This document shows, piece by piece, positions 35,240 to 42,934 of a stretch of 64,000 nt of DNA. The translations under genes and the position numbers were made by a program. How positions within the stretch are numbered: the stretch's first letter is position 1; the number at the start of each line of letters is the position of its first letter. Origin of the DNA: Rufibacter psychrotolerans (GTDB taxonomy: Bacteria; Bacteroidota; Bacteroidia; Cytophagales; Hymenobacteraceae); the NCBI RefSeq assembly GCF_016924645.1, contig NZ_JAFFJV010000006.1, positions 1-64,000 on the forward strand, given 5' to 3'. Below the pieces are notes generated by a model. The model was given only the letters and a program-made list of their open reading frames with translations, was not told the origin of the DNA and searched no databases.

Positions 35240-36733
35240 ATGAACCACCCATTGTCTTTATATAATACCCTCACCCGCACCAAAGAACAGTTCGTGCCCC
35301 TGCACAGCCCCTTTGTAGGCTTATACGTCTGCGGACCTACCGTGTACGGCGATGCCCACCTGGGCCACGCCCGGCCGTACATCACCTTTGACGTGATGCG
35401 CCGCTACCTGCAGTACCTGGGCTATAACGTGCGGTATGTACGCAACATCACCGATGTGGGCCACCTGCAGAATGATGCCGACTCAGGCGAAGATAAAATC
35501 CAGAAACTAGCCAAAGCCGCGCAGTTAGAGCCTATGGAAGTGGTGGAGAAGTATACCAATAGCTTCCACCAGGACATGGCCCGCCTCAATGTGCTGCCGC
35601 CTGATATTGAGCCCCGCGCCTCGGGCCACATCATTGAGCAGATAGAGATGATCAAGGAGATTCTGGAAAACGGCCTGGCGTATGAGTCCAACGGGTCTAT
35701 CTATTTTGATGTGCCGGCCTACAACCAGCAGCACAACTACGGCAAGCTGTCGGGCCGCGTGATTGAGGATTTGCTGTCCAACACCCGCGACAACCTGGAA
35801 GGACAGGAAGAGAAACGCTCGCCCCTGGATTTCGCGCTGTGGAAGAAGGCCTCGCCCACGCACATCATGCGCTGGCCCTCGCCGTGGTCAGAAGGATTCC
35901 CGGGCTGGCATCTGGAGTGCTCGGCCATGAGCCGCAAGTACCTGGGCAAGCAGTTTGACATCCACGGAGGCGGACTGGACCTGATGTTCCCGCACCACGA
36001 GTGCGAGATTGCGCAGAGCCAGGCCAGCCACAACCACACCGATGCGGCGCGTTTCTGGGTGCACAACAACCTCATCACCATCAACGGCAAGAAGATGGGC
36101 AAGTCGCTGGGCAATTTTATCACGCTGGGCGAGTTCTTTACAGGTACCCACGAGGCGCTGCAGCAGGCGTATTCGCCCATGACGGTGCGCTTCTTCATTC
36201 TGCAGGCCCACTACCGCAGCACCCTGGACTTCAGCAATGAAGGCTTGCAGGCCGCGCGTAAAGGCTACCTCAAGGTGATGAACGGCCTGCGCATCCTGGA
36301 CCAGTTGAACTACCCCGCCGGAACGGATGCGGTAGACGCGAAAGCCGAGGAGGAGATCAAGAAGCTGACCGCCGAGCTGTTTGTGCCCTTGAACGATGAC
36401 CTGAACACCGCCAAATCCATTGCCGCGCTGTTCAACCTGCTCAAGAAAATCAACAGCATGCACACCGGCGGCTTCAAGCTGGAGACCATCTCTGAGGAGA
36501 CCTTTGAGCAGATGCGCACCCAGTACCGCGCCCTGGTGTTAGACGTGCTGGGCCTCAAAGTAGAGCAAACCGCCGATGCCCAGGAGCTGCTGAACGTGGT
36601 GCTGGGCTTTTACAAAGAGGCCAAAGAAACCAAAGATTACGCCAGGGTAGACGTGATCAGGGCCCAGCTCAAAGGGCAGGGCATTGTGATCAAAGACATG
36701 AAAACCGGCATTGACTGGGCTTATGAAGAATAA
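35240..36733 (+). CDS. cysS: cysteine--tRNA ligase
   Basis: A 497-residue class I aminoacyl-tRNA synthetase that charges tRNA-Cys. Cys31 ([19 protein letters not shown]) is a zinc ligand next to the HIGH-type motif HLGH at 40-43. Further zinc-site residues are in [13 protein letters not shown] and [11 protein letters not shown]. The KMSKS-type motif is KKMGKSLGN. The C-terminal helical domain is full length. The upstream 665-bp gap is full of repeats; the box at 35228 is the best promoter candidate. The M28 lipoprotein gene follows one base after its stop. Confidence 0.97.
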   Translation: MNHPLSLYNTLTRTKEQFVPLHSPFVGLYVCGPTVYGDAHLGHARPYITFDVMRRYLQYLGYNVRYVRNITDVGHLQNDADSGEDKIQKLAKAAQLEPMEVVEKYTNSFHQDMARLNVLPPDIEPRASGHIIEQIEMIKEILENGLAYESNGSIYFDVPAYNQQHNYGKLSGRVIEDLLSNTRDNLEGQEEKRSPLDFALWKKASPTHIMRWPSPWSEGFPGWHLECSAMSRKYLGKQFDIHGGGLDLMFPHHECEIAQSQASHNHTDAARFWVHNNLITINGKKMGKSLGNFITLGEFFTGTHEALQQAYSPMTVRFFILQAHYRSTLDFSNEGLQAARKGYLKVMNGLRILDQLNYPAGTDAVDAKAEEEIKKLTAELFVPLNDDLNTAKSIAALFNLLKKINSMHTGGFKLETISEETFEQMRTQYRALVLDVLGLKVEQTADAQELLNVVLGFYKEAKETKDYARVDVIRAQLKGQGIVIKDMKTGIDWAYEE

Positions 36734-36734
36734 C

Positions 36735-37736
36735 ATGAAAGTTCTGGCCTTGGGCCTGCTACTGGCCGCCGGCTTTCCGGCCTGCGACAAGAAAAAGAAC
36801 CCCGAAACGGCCACCGCCACAGAGCAACCTGCCGCCCCAGCCGCCAACGTAACCGTGCCGGCCTTCAACGCCGACTCGGCGTACCAGTTTGTGGCCAAAC
36901 AGGTGGCTTTCGGCCCCAGAGTGCCCAACACGCCGGCGCACCGGGCCTGCGGCGACTACCTCATCAGTACCCTGAAGGGGTACGGAGCCAACGTGCTGGT
37001 GCAGCCTTTCACGGCCAAGGCCTATAACGGAACCACCCTTGAACTGCGCAACATCATGGCGCAGTACAACCCGGCCGCCAACAAGCGGATCTTGCTGGCC
37101 GCCCACTGGGACACCCGCCACCTGGCCGACAAAGACCCCGCTAACCCCACCAAACCCATTGACGGGGCCAATGACGGGGCCAGCGGTGTGGCCGTGCTGC
37201 TGGAGATTGCGCGGCAACTGCAGGCGAATCCGCTGGCGCAGAACCTGGGCGTAGACCTGATGCTGTTTGACGGCGAAGACTACGGCCAGCCCGACAACGC
37301 CGGGGAGTACATCCCCGACACGTGGTGCCTGGGCTCGCAGTACTGGGGCAAGAACCTCATGCCCAAAGGCTACACCGCGCATTACGGCATTCTGCTGGAC
37401 ATGGTGGGGGCCAAGGGGGCCCGGTTTGCGCAGGAAGAGACCAGCCGTACCTATGCCGGCGATGTGGTGGAGAAAGTATGGCGCACGGCCAACCAGATTG
37501 GATATTCAGACTACTTCCCGTTTCAGGAGAGCCCGGGCATTACTGATGACCATACCTACGTGATCCAGCACGCCAACATCCGCATGATTGACATTGTGGC
37601 GTATGACCCCACCAGCCCCGATGGGTTCTTCGGACCGTACCACCACCGGCACACCGATAACATGGACATCATTGACCGCAACACCCTCAAAGCCGTTGGC
37701 CAGACGGTGCTGCACGTGGTCATGCACGAGCAATAG
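36735..37736 (+). CDS. M28 family lipoprotein, glutaminyl-peptide cyclotransferase-like
   Basis: A 333-residue protein. The start MKVLALGLLLAAGFPAC at 36735 gives a lipoprotein signal with Cys17 (the lipobox FPAC is loose); an ATG at 36723 inside cysS is an alternative. The zinc site has LLAAHWDTRHLADKDP, GANDGASGVAVLLEIARQL, LMLFDGEDYG and a distal HTDNMDI. The stretch DTWCLGSQYWGKN and DDHTYVIQHANIRMIDIVAY are typical of bacterial glutaminyl cyclases, which form N-terminal pyroglutamate. In T9SS bacteria many exported proteins begin with Gln after signal cleavage, so such proteins are plausible substrates; that is inference. Confidence 0.9.
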   Translation: MKVLALGLLLAAGFPACDKKKNPETATATEQPAAPAANVTVPAFNADSAYQFVAKQVAFGPRVPNTPAHRACGDYLISTLKGYGANVLVQPFTAKAYNGTTLELRNIMAQYNPAANKRILLAAHWDTRHLADKDPANPTKPIDGANDGASGVAVLLEIARQLQANPLAQNLGVDLMLFDGEDYGQPDNAGEYIPDTWCLGSQYWGKNLMPKGYTAHYGILLDMVGAKGARFAQEETSRTYAGDVVEKVWRTANQIGYSDYFPFQESPGITDDHTYVIQHANIRMIDIVAYDPTSPDGFFGPYHHRHTDNMDIIDRNTLKAVGQTVLHVVMHEQ

Positions 37737-37748
37737 GGCGCAGCATCC

Positions 37749-37788
37749 CTGTTTCAGGGCCGTTTTCCGGGAAAGAGCCGGGAAACGG
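37749..37788. repeat. Pal36 intergenic palindrome, copy 11
   Basis: Left arm CTGTTTCAGGGCCGTTTTCC, right arm GGAAAGAGCCGGGAAACGG. It overlaps the terminator at 37756 between convergent genes. Confidence 0.65.
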
Positions 37789-37801
37789 CCCTTTTCTTTT
37801 T
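37756..37801 (+). terminator. terminator of the QPCT-like gene
   Basis: AGGGCCGTTT(T)CC pairs with GGAAACGGCCCT around a 12-base loop, then TTTCTTTTTAT. It is built out of part of Pal36 copy 11. Confidence 0.8.
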
Positions 37802-37817
37802 ATCTCTTGGAAGTAGC

Positions 37818-38726
37818 TTAGGCAGGAGATTGAGTGTACGCCAGGGAAACACCCGCCGGGGAGACCTGCAGCGTGGCCTGGCGGCCTACCACCAGCGCCA
37901 GGTTCAGGGGCACATGGCCCACCGGGAAATCAAAGCAGATGGGGTACCCGTAACCGCCGCAGTGCTCCAGAATGATCTGGTGTACATCTTTCCCGAAGGG
38001 CACGGCCGTGTCGTTCATGTCAGAGAACTGGCCCACTACCAGGCCGGCCAGTTTTTCCAGCCTTCCCAGGCGACGCTGGTGCACCAAGACCCGGTCAATG
38101 TTGTAGTAGTACTCGCCCACGTCTTCCAGGAACAGGATCTTGCCGGTATAGTCTGGGTCTGAGGCGGTGCCGGTGATGGTGTCCAGCAGAATGAGGTTGC
38201 CCCCTACCAACGGGCCCGTGGCCTGGCCGGGCACGTTCAGCGCATGGGGCGGCAGGGAGTAGGACTGGTCCTCGCCAAAGAGGATTTTGCGCAGCGACTC
38301 GTCTGCCTCGGCAGAGCCGGGTTGGTTCATGAGCAGCGGCATGGTGCCATGGATGCTTTCCACGCCCTGCCGGTGCAGATGGCAGAGCAGGGCCGTCACA
38401 TCACTGAAGCCCACCACCCACTTAGGGTTCTTCAGGAAACCGCTGAAATTAATCTGGTCCAGGATGCGGGTGGTGCCGTAGCCTCCCCTAGCCGAGAAAA
38501 TGGCCTTGATCTGGGGGTTGTCCAGCATCTGCTGGAAATCGGTGGTCCTCAGCGGGTCGGGGCCGCCCAGGTAGCCGTCCTGCGCGCCCACGCTCTGGCC
38601 CAGCACCACGCGTAAACCCCAGGCTTCCAGCAGGGCAACGCCGGCTTCAATCTCCTCCAGGCTTACTTTACGGGCCAGGCAAACAATGCCTACGGTATCT
38701 CCTTTTTGCAGGGCGGGTATGGTCAT
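37818..38726 (-). CDS. S66 family LD-carboxypeptidase (LdcA/MccF-like)
   Basis: A 302-residue serine peptidase. Active LdcA enzymes trim L,D bonds in recycled murein peptides; MccF members cleave microcin C-like compounds. The Ser is in WVVGFSDVTALLCHL, the Glu in LFLEDVGEYYYNIDR and the His in DFPVGHVPLNLAL; ARGGYGTTRILDQINF is a family block. The start MTIPALQKGDTVGIV at 38726 is chosen because a longer reading from 38753 would put its start inside a TACCTTTG promoter box. It converges with the QPCT-like gene. Confidence 0.92.
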   Translation of the reverse strand: MTIPALQKGDTVGIVCLARKVSLEEIEAGVALLEAWGLRVVLGQSVGAQDGYLGGPDPLRTTDFQQMLDNPQIKAIFSARGGYGTTRILDQINFSGFLKNPKWVVGFSDVTALLCHLHRQGVESIHGTMPLLMNQPGSAEADESLRKILFGEDQSYSLPPHALNVPGQATGPLVGGNLILLDTITGTASDPDYTGKILFLEDVGEYYYNIDRVLVHQRRLGRLEKLAGLVVGQFSDMNDTAVPFGKDVHQIILEHCGGYGYPICFDFPVGHVPLNLALVVGRQATLQVSPAGVSLAYTQSPA

Positions 38727-38750
38727 GGGTGTGGTGGTGTGAACAGGGCG

Positions 38751-38758
38751 CAAAGGTA
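38751..38758 (-). promoter_or_regulatory. -7 box of the S66 peptidase gene
   Basis: TACCTTTG on the minus strand, 24 bases before the ATG at 38726. No good -33 TTTG. Confidence 0.5.
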
Positions 38759-38938
38759 GGCAATCCTTTCTAAGGGCCCTTCGCGCGCGCCAGGTCTGGT
38801 GCAGGAATAATTTTCCTGAGGCAAACGGCTGGGCTCCCCCAAACAGGTGAAACAGAACAGATTGAGCCGAGGCCCGGATTTGATAAATAATTTTATTATC
38901 CTATATTGATGGGTAAAGATTATACATAAAACTAGGTA

Positions 38939-38970
38939 TTGTACCTCTCCTTGGAAAAGGGTTAGCTTTG
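38939..38970 (+). promoter_or_regulatory. promoter of the 39022 gene
   Basis: TTG at 38939-38941, 21 bases, then TAGCTTTG at 38963-38970, matching the Bacteroidota sigma pattern. It predicts a leader of about 45 bases. The rest of 38759-39021 is AT-rich and shows nothing else. Confidence 0.6.
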
Positions 38971-39021
38971 TAGTTCCCCTAAATTATTTAAAAACAAGAA
39001 ACAACCCCTTACTTATACTCT

Positions 39022-40437
39022 ATGGCAAACAACTACTACCACAAGAAACAAAAGGAAAATACCTGGCACAAAGCCCTGGTGCTGGGCTTACTCTTTCTGG
39101 GGTTAGCCTTAACCAGCATGGCGCAGGGCAAACGCCACAATGCCCCTGAGGCCAAGGCCAGAAAAGCCGGGGTTACTGCCAGGAACCTTCGGCAGGTGCT
39201 GGCTAACCGAGGCCCGCAAATCCTGCGCGACGGCGAGACCGCAAGAAGGCCCCGCAATGCCCAGCACTCCTACTGGGATGTCCCTTCCAACAGCTGGCAA
39301 TTGGCCTACAACCACACCTACACTTACAACGGGGCCGGAATCTTGGTGGAAGATGCCGTTACTGAGGCCAGTAACAGCAACTTCTCCCGGATAGTGAGCG
39401 AGTATGATGACCACAACAATGAGACCCGGTGGGCGCAATACTACTGGGAAGACGGCCGGTGGCTCCTCTTTTCTGAATACAACACGACCTACACCTACGT
39501 GAACAACCGAATCACTGAGACCGTGTACGAAGAGGTATGGAACGGGGAGCGCAGAACTACCAAAGAAGTGTACACCTACAACTCGGCTGGTAACCCTATT
39601 GAGATTGTGGAGTCAGAGAAAGAAGGGAACGTTTGGGTAAATACAGACAAAACCATGATTGAGTATGCCAACGGAAGCACCCGCCCCACTGCGGTCACTG
39701 AGCAGGAGTGGAGCGGAAACGCCTGGGTGAACACAGATCGGGAAATCAACCTGGTATGGCATGATGCACCCAATACAGACCAGGGAAATTGGCTGAACTG
39801 GTACCTGGCAGGCGCCACTGAACAGGAATGGCAGAACGGCGCTTGGGTAAGTGAAAGCAGATTCAGCACTACGTTTCAGGAAAATGGCGGGTACACCGAG
39901 ATTGGCGAGGAGTGGGAGAACAACGCCTGGGTAAATGATTACCGCTACCGTGTAGTAAATGACCAGCATGGTAACACTACTCTTACAGAAGAGGAAAGCT
40001 GGAGAAACAACCGGTGGGAAATTGATTTGGGGCACAAGTCTACCCATACTTATGCCAGCAACGGTGATTTAACCCAGACCATCAGCCAGAGCTTTGATAA
40101 TGATGAAGACAGCCCTACCAAAGGGACGTATCAGAACTTTGAGCGCTGGGTGTACAGCAACTACCAGAATGTGCTTTCCTCCAAAGAGGAGTTGAACCAA
40201 CTGGCAGGCCTGGTGTACCCTAACCCGGTTTCTGGTAAATTCACCGTGAAACTGGAGAAAGCCGCAGGAGCCTCAGTAGAAGTAGTAAGCCTTGCCGGGC
40301 AGACCGTGTTCAACACCACGCTTACCAAAGCGCTGGAGGGCGAAGCCGTAGATATCTCTTCCCTACCCGCCGGTACGTACATCTTAAAACTGCACTCCAA
40401 AGCAGGGGTACGCACCCAAAAAATAGTGAAGCTGTAA
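39022..40437 (+). CDS. secreted Trp-repeat protein with T9SS sorting domain
   Basis: A 471-residue exported protein of unknown function. A basic N-terminus (HKKQKENTWHK) precedes the signal segment ALVLGLLFLGLALTSMAQG. From about 140 to 350 there are some seven imperfect repeats built on W-x(N/D)-(G/N)-x-W: YYWEDGRWLLFSEYN, EVWNGERRTTKEVY, EGNVWVNTDKTMIEY, EWSGNAWVNTDREIN, EWQNGAWVSESRFST, EWENNAWVNDYRYRV, SWRNNRWEIDLGHKS. It ends in a type A sorting domain (VYPNPVSGKFTVKLEKA ... AGTYILKLHSKAGVRTQKIV). It has its own promoter and terminator, so it is a single-gene unit and a likely client of the T9SS encoded in this window. Confidence 0.85.
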   Translation: MANNYYHKKQKENTWHKALVLGLLFLGLALTSMAQGKRHNAPEAKARKAGVTARNLRQVLANRGPQILRDGETARRPRNAQHSYWDVPSNSWQLAYNHTYTYNGAGILVEDAVTEASNSNFSRIVSEYDDHNNETRWAQYYWEDGRWLLFSEYNTTYTYVNNRITETVYEEVWNGERRTTKEVYTYNSAGNPIEIVESEKEGNVWVNTDKTMIEYANGSTRPTAVTEQEWSGNAWVNTDREINLVWHDAPNTDQGNWLNWYLAGATEQEWQNGAWVSESRFSTTFQENGGYTEIGEEWENNAWVNDYRYRVVNDQHGNTTLTEEESWRNNRWEIDLGHKSTHTYASNGDLTQTISQSFDNDEDSPTKGTYQNFERWVYSNYQNVLSSKEELNQLAGLVYPNPVSGKFTVKLEKAAGASVEVVSLAGQTVFNTTLTKALEGEAVDISSLPAGTYILKLHSKAGVRTQKIVKL

Positions 40438-40456
40438 GAAAACCGCGCTTCATTCT

Positions 40457-40503
40457 AAAAACGTAGCCCCGGCCTTGTCTAAGAGCCGGGGCTACGTTTT
40501 TAG
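40457..40503 (+). terminator. terminator of the 39022 gene
   Basis: A perfect 17-bp stem (AAAAACGTAGCCCCGGC at 40457-40473 with its complement at 40485-40501). The T-run of its right arm is at the same time the start of Pal36 copy 12. Confidence 0.9.
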
Positions 40504-40532
40504 GGCCTTTCCTGAAAAACAGGCTCAAAACG
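40495..40532. repeat. Pal36 intergenic palindrome, copy 12
   Basis: Left arm CGTTTTTAGGGCCTTTCC, right arm GAAAAACAGGCTCAAAACG. Overlaps the terminator by seven bases. Confidence 0.8.
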
Positions 40533-40554
40533 CCCCCAAACCCCTCCGCCTCTT

Positions 40555-40562
40555 TATCTTTG
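40555..40562 (+). promoter_or_regulatory. -7 box of the thioesterase gene
   Basis: TATCTTTG, 36 bases before the GTG at 40599; no -33 match. Confidence 0.4.
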
Positions 40563-40598
40563 TTACCTAGATTCTCAATTCTAATTCCCAATTGTAAA

Positions 40599-41027
40599 GT
40601 GGCCCGCATCAAAATAGACCTCCCCGACCAATTCTCTTTCCAGACCGAACTGCCCATCCGGATCACCGACCTGAACTACGGCAACCACTTGGGCAACGAC
40701 GCTCTGCTGAGTCTCTTGCACGAAGCCCGGGTCAGGTTCCTCAACCAGCACGGCTATTCAGAAATGGACTTTGCCGGGGCCGGGCTGATTATGAGTGACG
40801 TGGGCATTGTCTACAAAGGCGAAGGCTTCTACGGCGATGTGCTCACCGTGCAGGTGCAACCCACCGAGTTCAGCAAGTACGGCTTTGACCTGGTTTACCG
40901 CCTTTCTACCCAAAACGGCAAGGAAATAGCCCACGCCAAAACCGGCATGCTCTGCTTTGATTACCGCGCCCGGAAATTGCAGACCATTCCGCCGGAAGCA
41001 CTGGAGCGGCTGGAAACTAAAGCGTAA
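40599..41027 (+). CDS. acyl-CoA thioesterase, 4HBT (hotdog) family
   Basis: A 142-residue hotdog-fold protein. I take the GTG at 40599 (VARIKIDLPDQFSFQTELPI) as the start; a TTG at 40560 lies inside the -7 box. The 4HBT signature is RITDLNYGNHLGNDALLSLL with the conserved HEARVRFLNQHGY helix, then YKGEGFYGDVLTVQVQ and a final YRLSTQNGKEIAHAKTGMLC strand. Such enzymes hydrolyse acyl-CoA thioesters; chain length cannot be told. It precedes rlmN by 21 bases. Confidence 0.85.
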   Translation: MARIKIDLPDQFSFQTELPIRITDLNYGNHLGNDALLSLLHEARVRFLNQHGYSEMDFAGAGLIMSDVGIVYKGEGFYGDVLTVQVQPTEFSKYGFDLVYRLSTQNGKEIAHAKTGMLCFDYRARKLQTIPPEALERLETKA

Positions 41028-41036
41028 GATTATTTG

Positions 41037-41044
41037 TACCTTTG
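41037..41044 (+). promoter_or_regulatory. -7 box of rlmN (possible leaderless start)
   Basis: TACCTTTG, exactly four bases before the ATG at 41049; no clear -33 element. Confidence 0.45.
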
Positions 41045-41048
41045 TAGT

Positions 41049-42131
41049 ATGAGTACCACATTGATCCCAGATATAGCCATTCTGAACCGGCAGGACATCC
41101 GGAAACTGTCTTTGGACCAACTAAAGGCCTGGATGACGGAAAACGGGGAGAAGCCGTTCCGCGCCAAACAGGTCTACGAGTGGATCTGGAAACTGACGGC
41201 TACCTCATTTTCAGAGATGAACAACATCAGTCTGCCGCTGCGCGAGAAACTGGAGCGTTCCTTCACCATCAACAGCGTGGAAGTGAACACCAGCCAACGC
41301 AGCGATGACTACACCATAAAATCAACGTTTCGGCTGTATGACGGCAACATCGTAGAAGGCGTGCTCATCCCGCACCCAAAGCGCATGACCGCCTGCGTTT
41401 CCAGCCAGGTGGGTTGCTCGTTGACGTGCTCTTTCTGCGCCACCGGCAAGATGGACCGCATCCGCAACCTCAACGCCGATGAGATCTATGACCAGGTAGT
41501 GCGCATCAAGGAACAGGCCGAGCAGCATTATGGCAGGGCGCTGACCAACATCGTGTACATGGGCATGGGCGAGCCGTTGCTGAACTACGCCAACGTGATG
41601 AAGTCTATTGAGCGCATCACCGCGCCCGATGGCCTGAACATGGCCGCCCGCCGCATTACGGTAAGTACTGCCGGTATCGCCAAGATGATCAAGAAAATGG
41701 CCGATGACGGCATCAAAGCCAACCTGGCCCTGAGCTTGCACGCTGCCAATGACACCAAACGCAACGAGATCATGCCCATCAACGAGACCAACTCGTTGGC
41801 GGCATTGAAAGAGGCGCTGGTGTACTACCACCAGAAAACCGGCCGCAAGGTGACCTATGAGTACATCTTGCTCAGCCACTTCAATGACAACCCCGAGGAT
41901 GCGCAGGAACTGCTACAGTTCTCCAAGATTATCCCCTGCAAGGTAAACATCATTGAGTACAATCCCATTGAAGGCGGGTTGTTCCAGAAGTCAGAGGATG
42001 ACCGCCTGGAGCCCTTCATGCGCTACCTGGCAGACCGAGGCGTGCAGGTGAACGTGCGCCGCAGCCGGGGCAAAGACATTGACGCCGCCTGCGGGCAGTT
42101 GGCCATCAAAGACAAAAAAGAGAGCAATTAG
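41049..42131 (+). CDS. rlmN: 23S rRNA (adenine(2503)-C(2))-methyltransferase RlmN
   Basis: A 360-residue radical SAM enzyme that methylates C2 of A2503 in 23S rRNA and of A37 in some tRNAs. The cluster motif CxxxCxxC is in VGCSLTCSFCATGKMDR; the methyl-accepting/catalytic Cys near the C-terminus is in DIDAACGQLA. The block TNIVYMGMGEPLLNYANV is typical. The ATG at 41049 is preferred over an upstream TTG because it follows the -7 box and gives the usual N-terminus. Confidence 0.96.
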   Translation: MSTTLIPDIAILNRQDIRKLSLDQLKAWMTENGEKPFRAKQVYEWIWKLTATSFSEMNNISLPLREKLERSFTINSVEVNTSQRSDDYTIKSTFRLYDGNIVEGVLIPHPKRMTACVSSQVGCSLTCSFCATGKMDRIRNLNADEIYDQVVRIKEQAEQHYGRALTNIVYMGMGEPLLNYANVMKSIERITAPDGLNMAARRITVSTAGIAKMIKKMADDGIKANLALSLHAANDTKRNEIMPINETNSLAALKEALVYYHQKTGRKVTYEYILLSHFNDNPEDAQELLQFSKIIPCKVNIIEYNPIEGGLFQKSEDDRLEPFMRYLADRGVQVNVRRSRGKDIDAACGQLAIKDKKESN

Positions 42132-42154
42132 TTTCAAAGACAGAAACAGACCGC

Positions 42155-42185
42155 AAAAGCCACCCCATGGGGTGGCTTTTCTGTT
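42155..42185. terminator. bidirectional terminator between rlmN and mscL
   Basis: AAAAGCCACCCC-AT-GGGGTGGCTTTT (42155-42180) is a perfect 12-bp stem with A and T ends. It passes straight into Pal36 copy 13. Confidence 0.9.
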
Positions 42186-42220
42186 TTAGGCGGGTTTTCA
42201 GGAAATGAGAGCGAAACCAG
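42181..42220. repeat. Pal36 intergenic palindrome, copy 13
   Basis: Left arm CTGTTTTAGGCGGGTTTTC, right arm GGAAATGAGAGCGAAACCAG. Ends four bases before the mscL 3' end. Confidence 0.65.
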
Positions 42221-42224
42221 GAGG

Positions 42225-42644
42225 CTACACGTTGCGGCTCCGCAGGGCGTCTCTGATCTCGGTGAGCAGCACTTCTTCCTTGGTAGGAGCCGGCGGTACC
42301 TCAGGAGCCTCGGCCTTTTTGCGCTTCAGCTTATTAATGAGCTTCACCACCGCAAAGATGGCCAGGGCCACAATCAGGAAGTCAAAGACGTTCTGCAAGA
42401 ATGCTCCGTAGTTGAGGGTAACATCGGCCACCTTGCCGTCTGCCCCCAGCACGTTCTCACGCAAGACCAACTTGAGGTCTTTGAAATGATTGCCGCCCAC
42501 CACAAGGCCCAGGGGAGGCATGATAATGTCATTCACCAGAGAGGTGACAATATTCCCGAAGGCGGCGCCAATCACCACCCCAACCGCTAAATCTACCACA
42601 TTGCCACGCATGGCAAACTCCTTGAACTCTTTCAAAACAGCCAT
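42225..42644 (-). CDS. mscL: large-conductance mechanosensitive channel MscL
   Basis: A 139-residue inner membrane channel that opens on membrane tension in osmotic downshock. TM1 lies in the conserved block [22 protein letters not shown]2 in [20 protein letters not shown], followed by the cytoplasmic helix ([28 protein letters not shown]). Length and start ([11 protein letters not shown]) are typical. It is a single-gene unit. Confidence 0.97.
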   Translation of the reverse strand: MAVLKEFKEFAMRGNVVDLAVGVVIGAAFGNIVTSLVNDIIMPPLGLVVGGNHFKDLKLVLRENVLGADGKVADVTLNYGAFLQNVFDFLIVALAIFAVVKLINKLKRKKAEAPEVPPAPTKEEVLLTEIRDALRSRNV

Positions 42645-42822
42645 AAGTATACCATATAGTTGGACAACTCCTTCCCAGGTACTTCCTGGACCGAGTTTCC
42701 TTCTATACGATAATCTATATATAGTAGTTTACTGAATCTTGGCTGCAACGCGCTGGTTACAAGGGCTGTTGCCCGAGGGGCTCCCACTAGCAAGGCGAGA
42801 GGTTTGGAACTGGTTTGAAGCG

Positions 42823-42874
42823 AAGAACGGCCAGTTCCTGCCGCAATGGAAAGTGGCAGTAACTGGCCGTTCTT
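42823..42874 (-). terminator. hairpin after the amidase gene
   Basis: A 20-bp stem with one mismatch (AAGAACGGCCAGTTCCTGCC at 42823-42842 with its complement at 42855-42874). There is no clean T-run on the minus strand, so termination is uncertain. The rest of 42645-42822 shows nothing. Confidence 0.6.
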
Positions 42875-42878
42875 GAGG

Positions 42879-42904
42879 CGTTTTGCGCTTTTCAGGCCTA
42901 AAAC
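42879..42904. repeat. Pal36 palindrome, short copy 14
   Basis: Left CGTTTTGCGCTTTTC, right AGGCCTAAAACG. The inner part of the right arm is missing. Confidence 0.55.
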
Positions 42905-42934
42905 GAGGAGGGAGGCTCGCGTACAGAGAACCGG

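Noticed and set aside
38727..38753. Longer start of the S66 peptidase
   Set aside because: It lies within the TACCTTTG box and adds residues not typical of the family.
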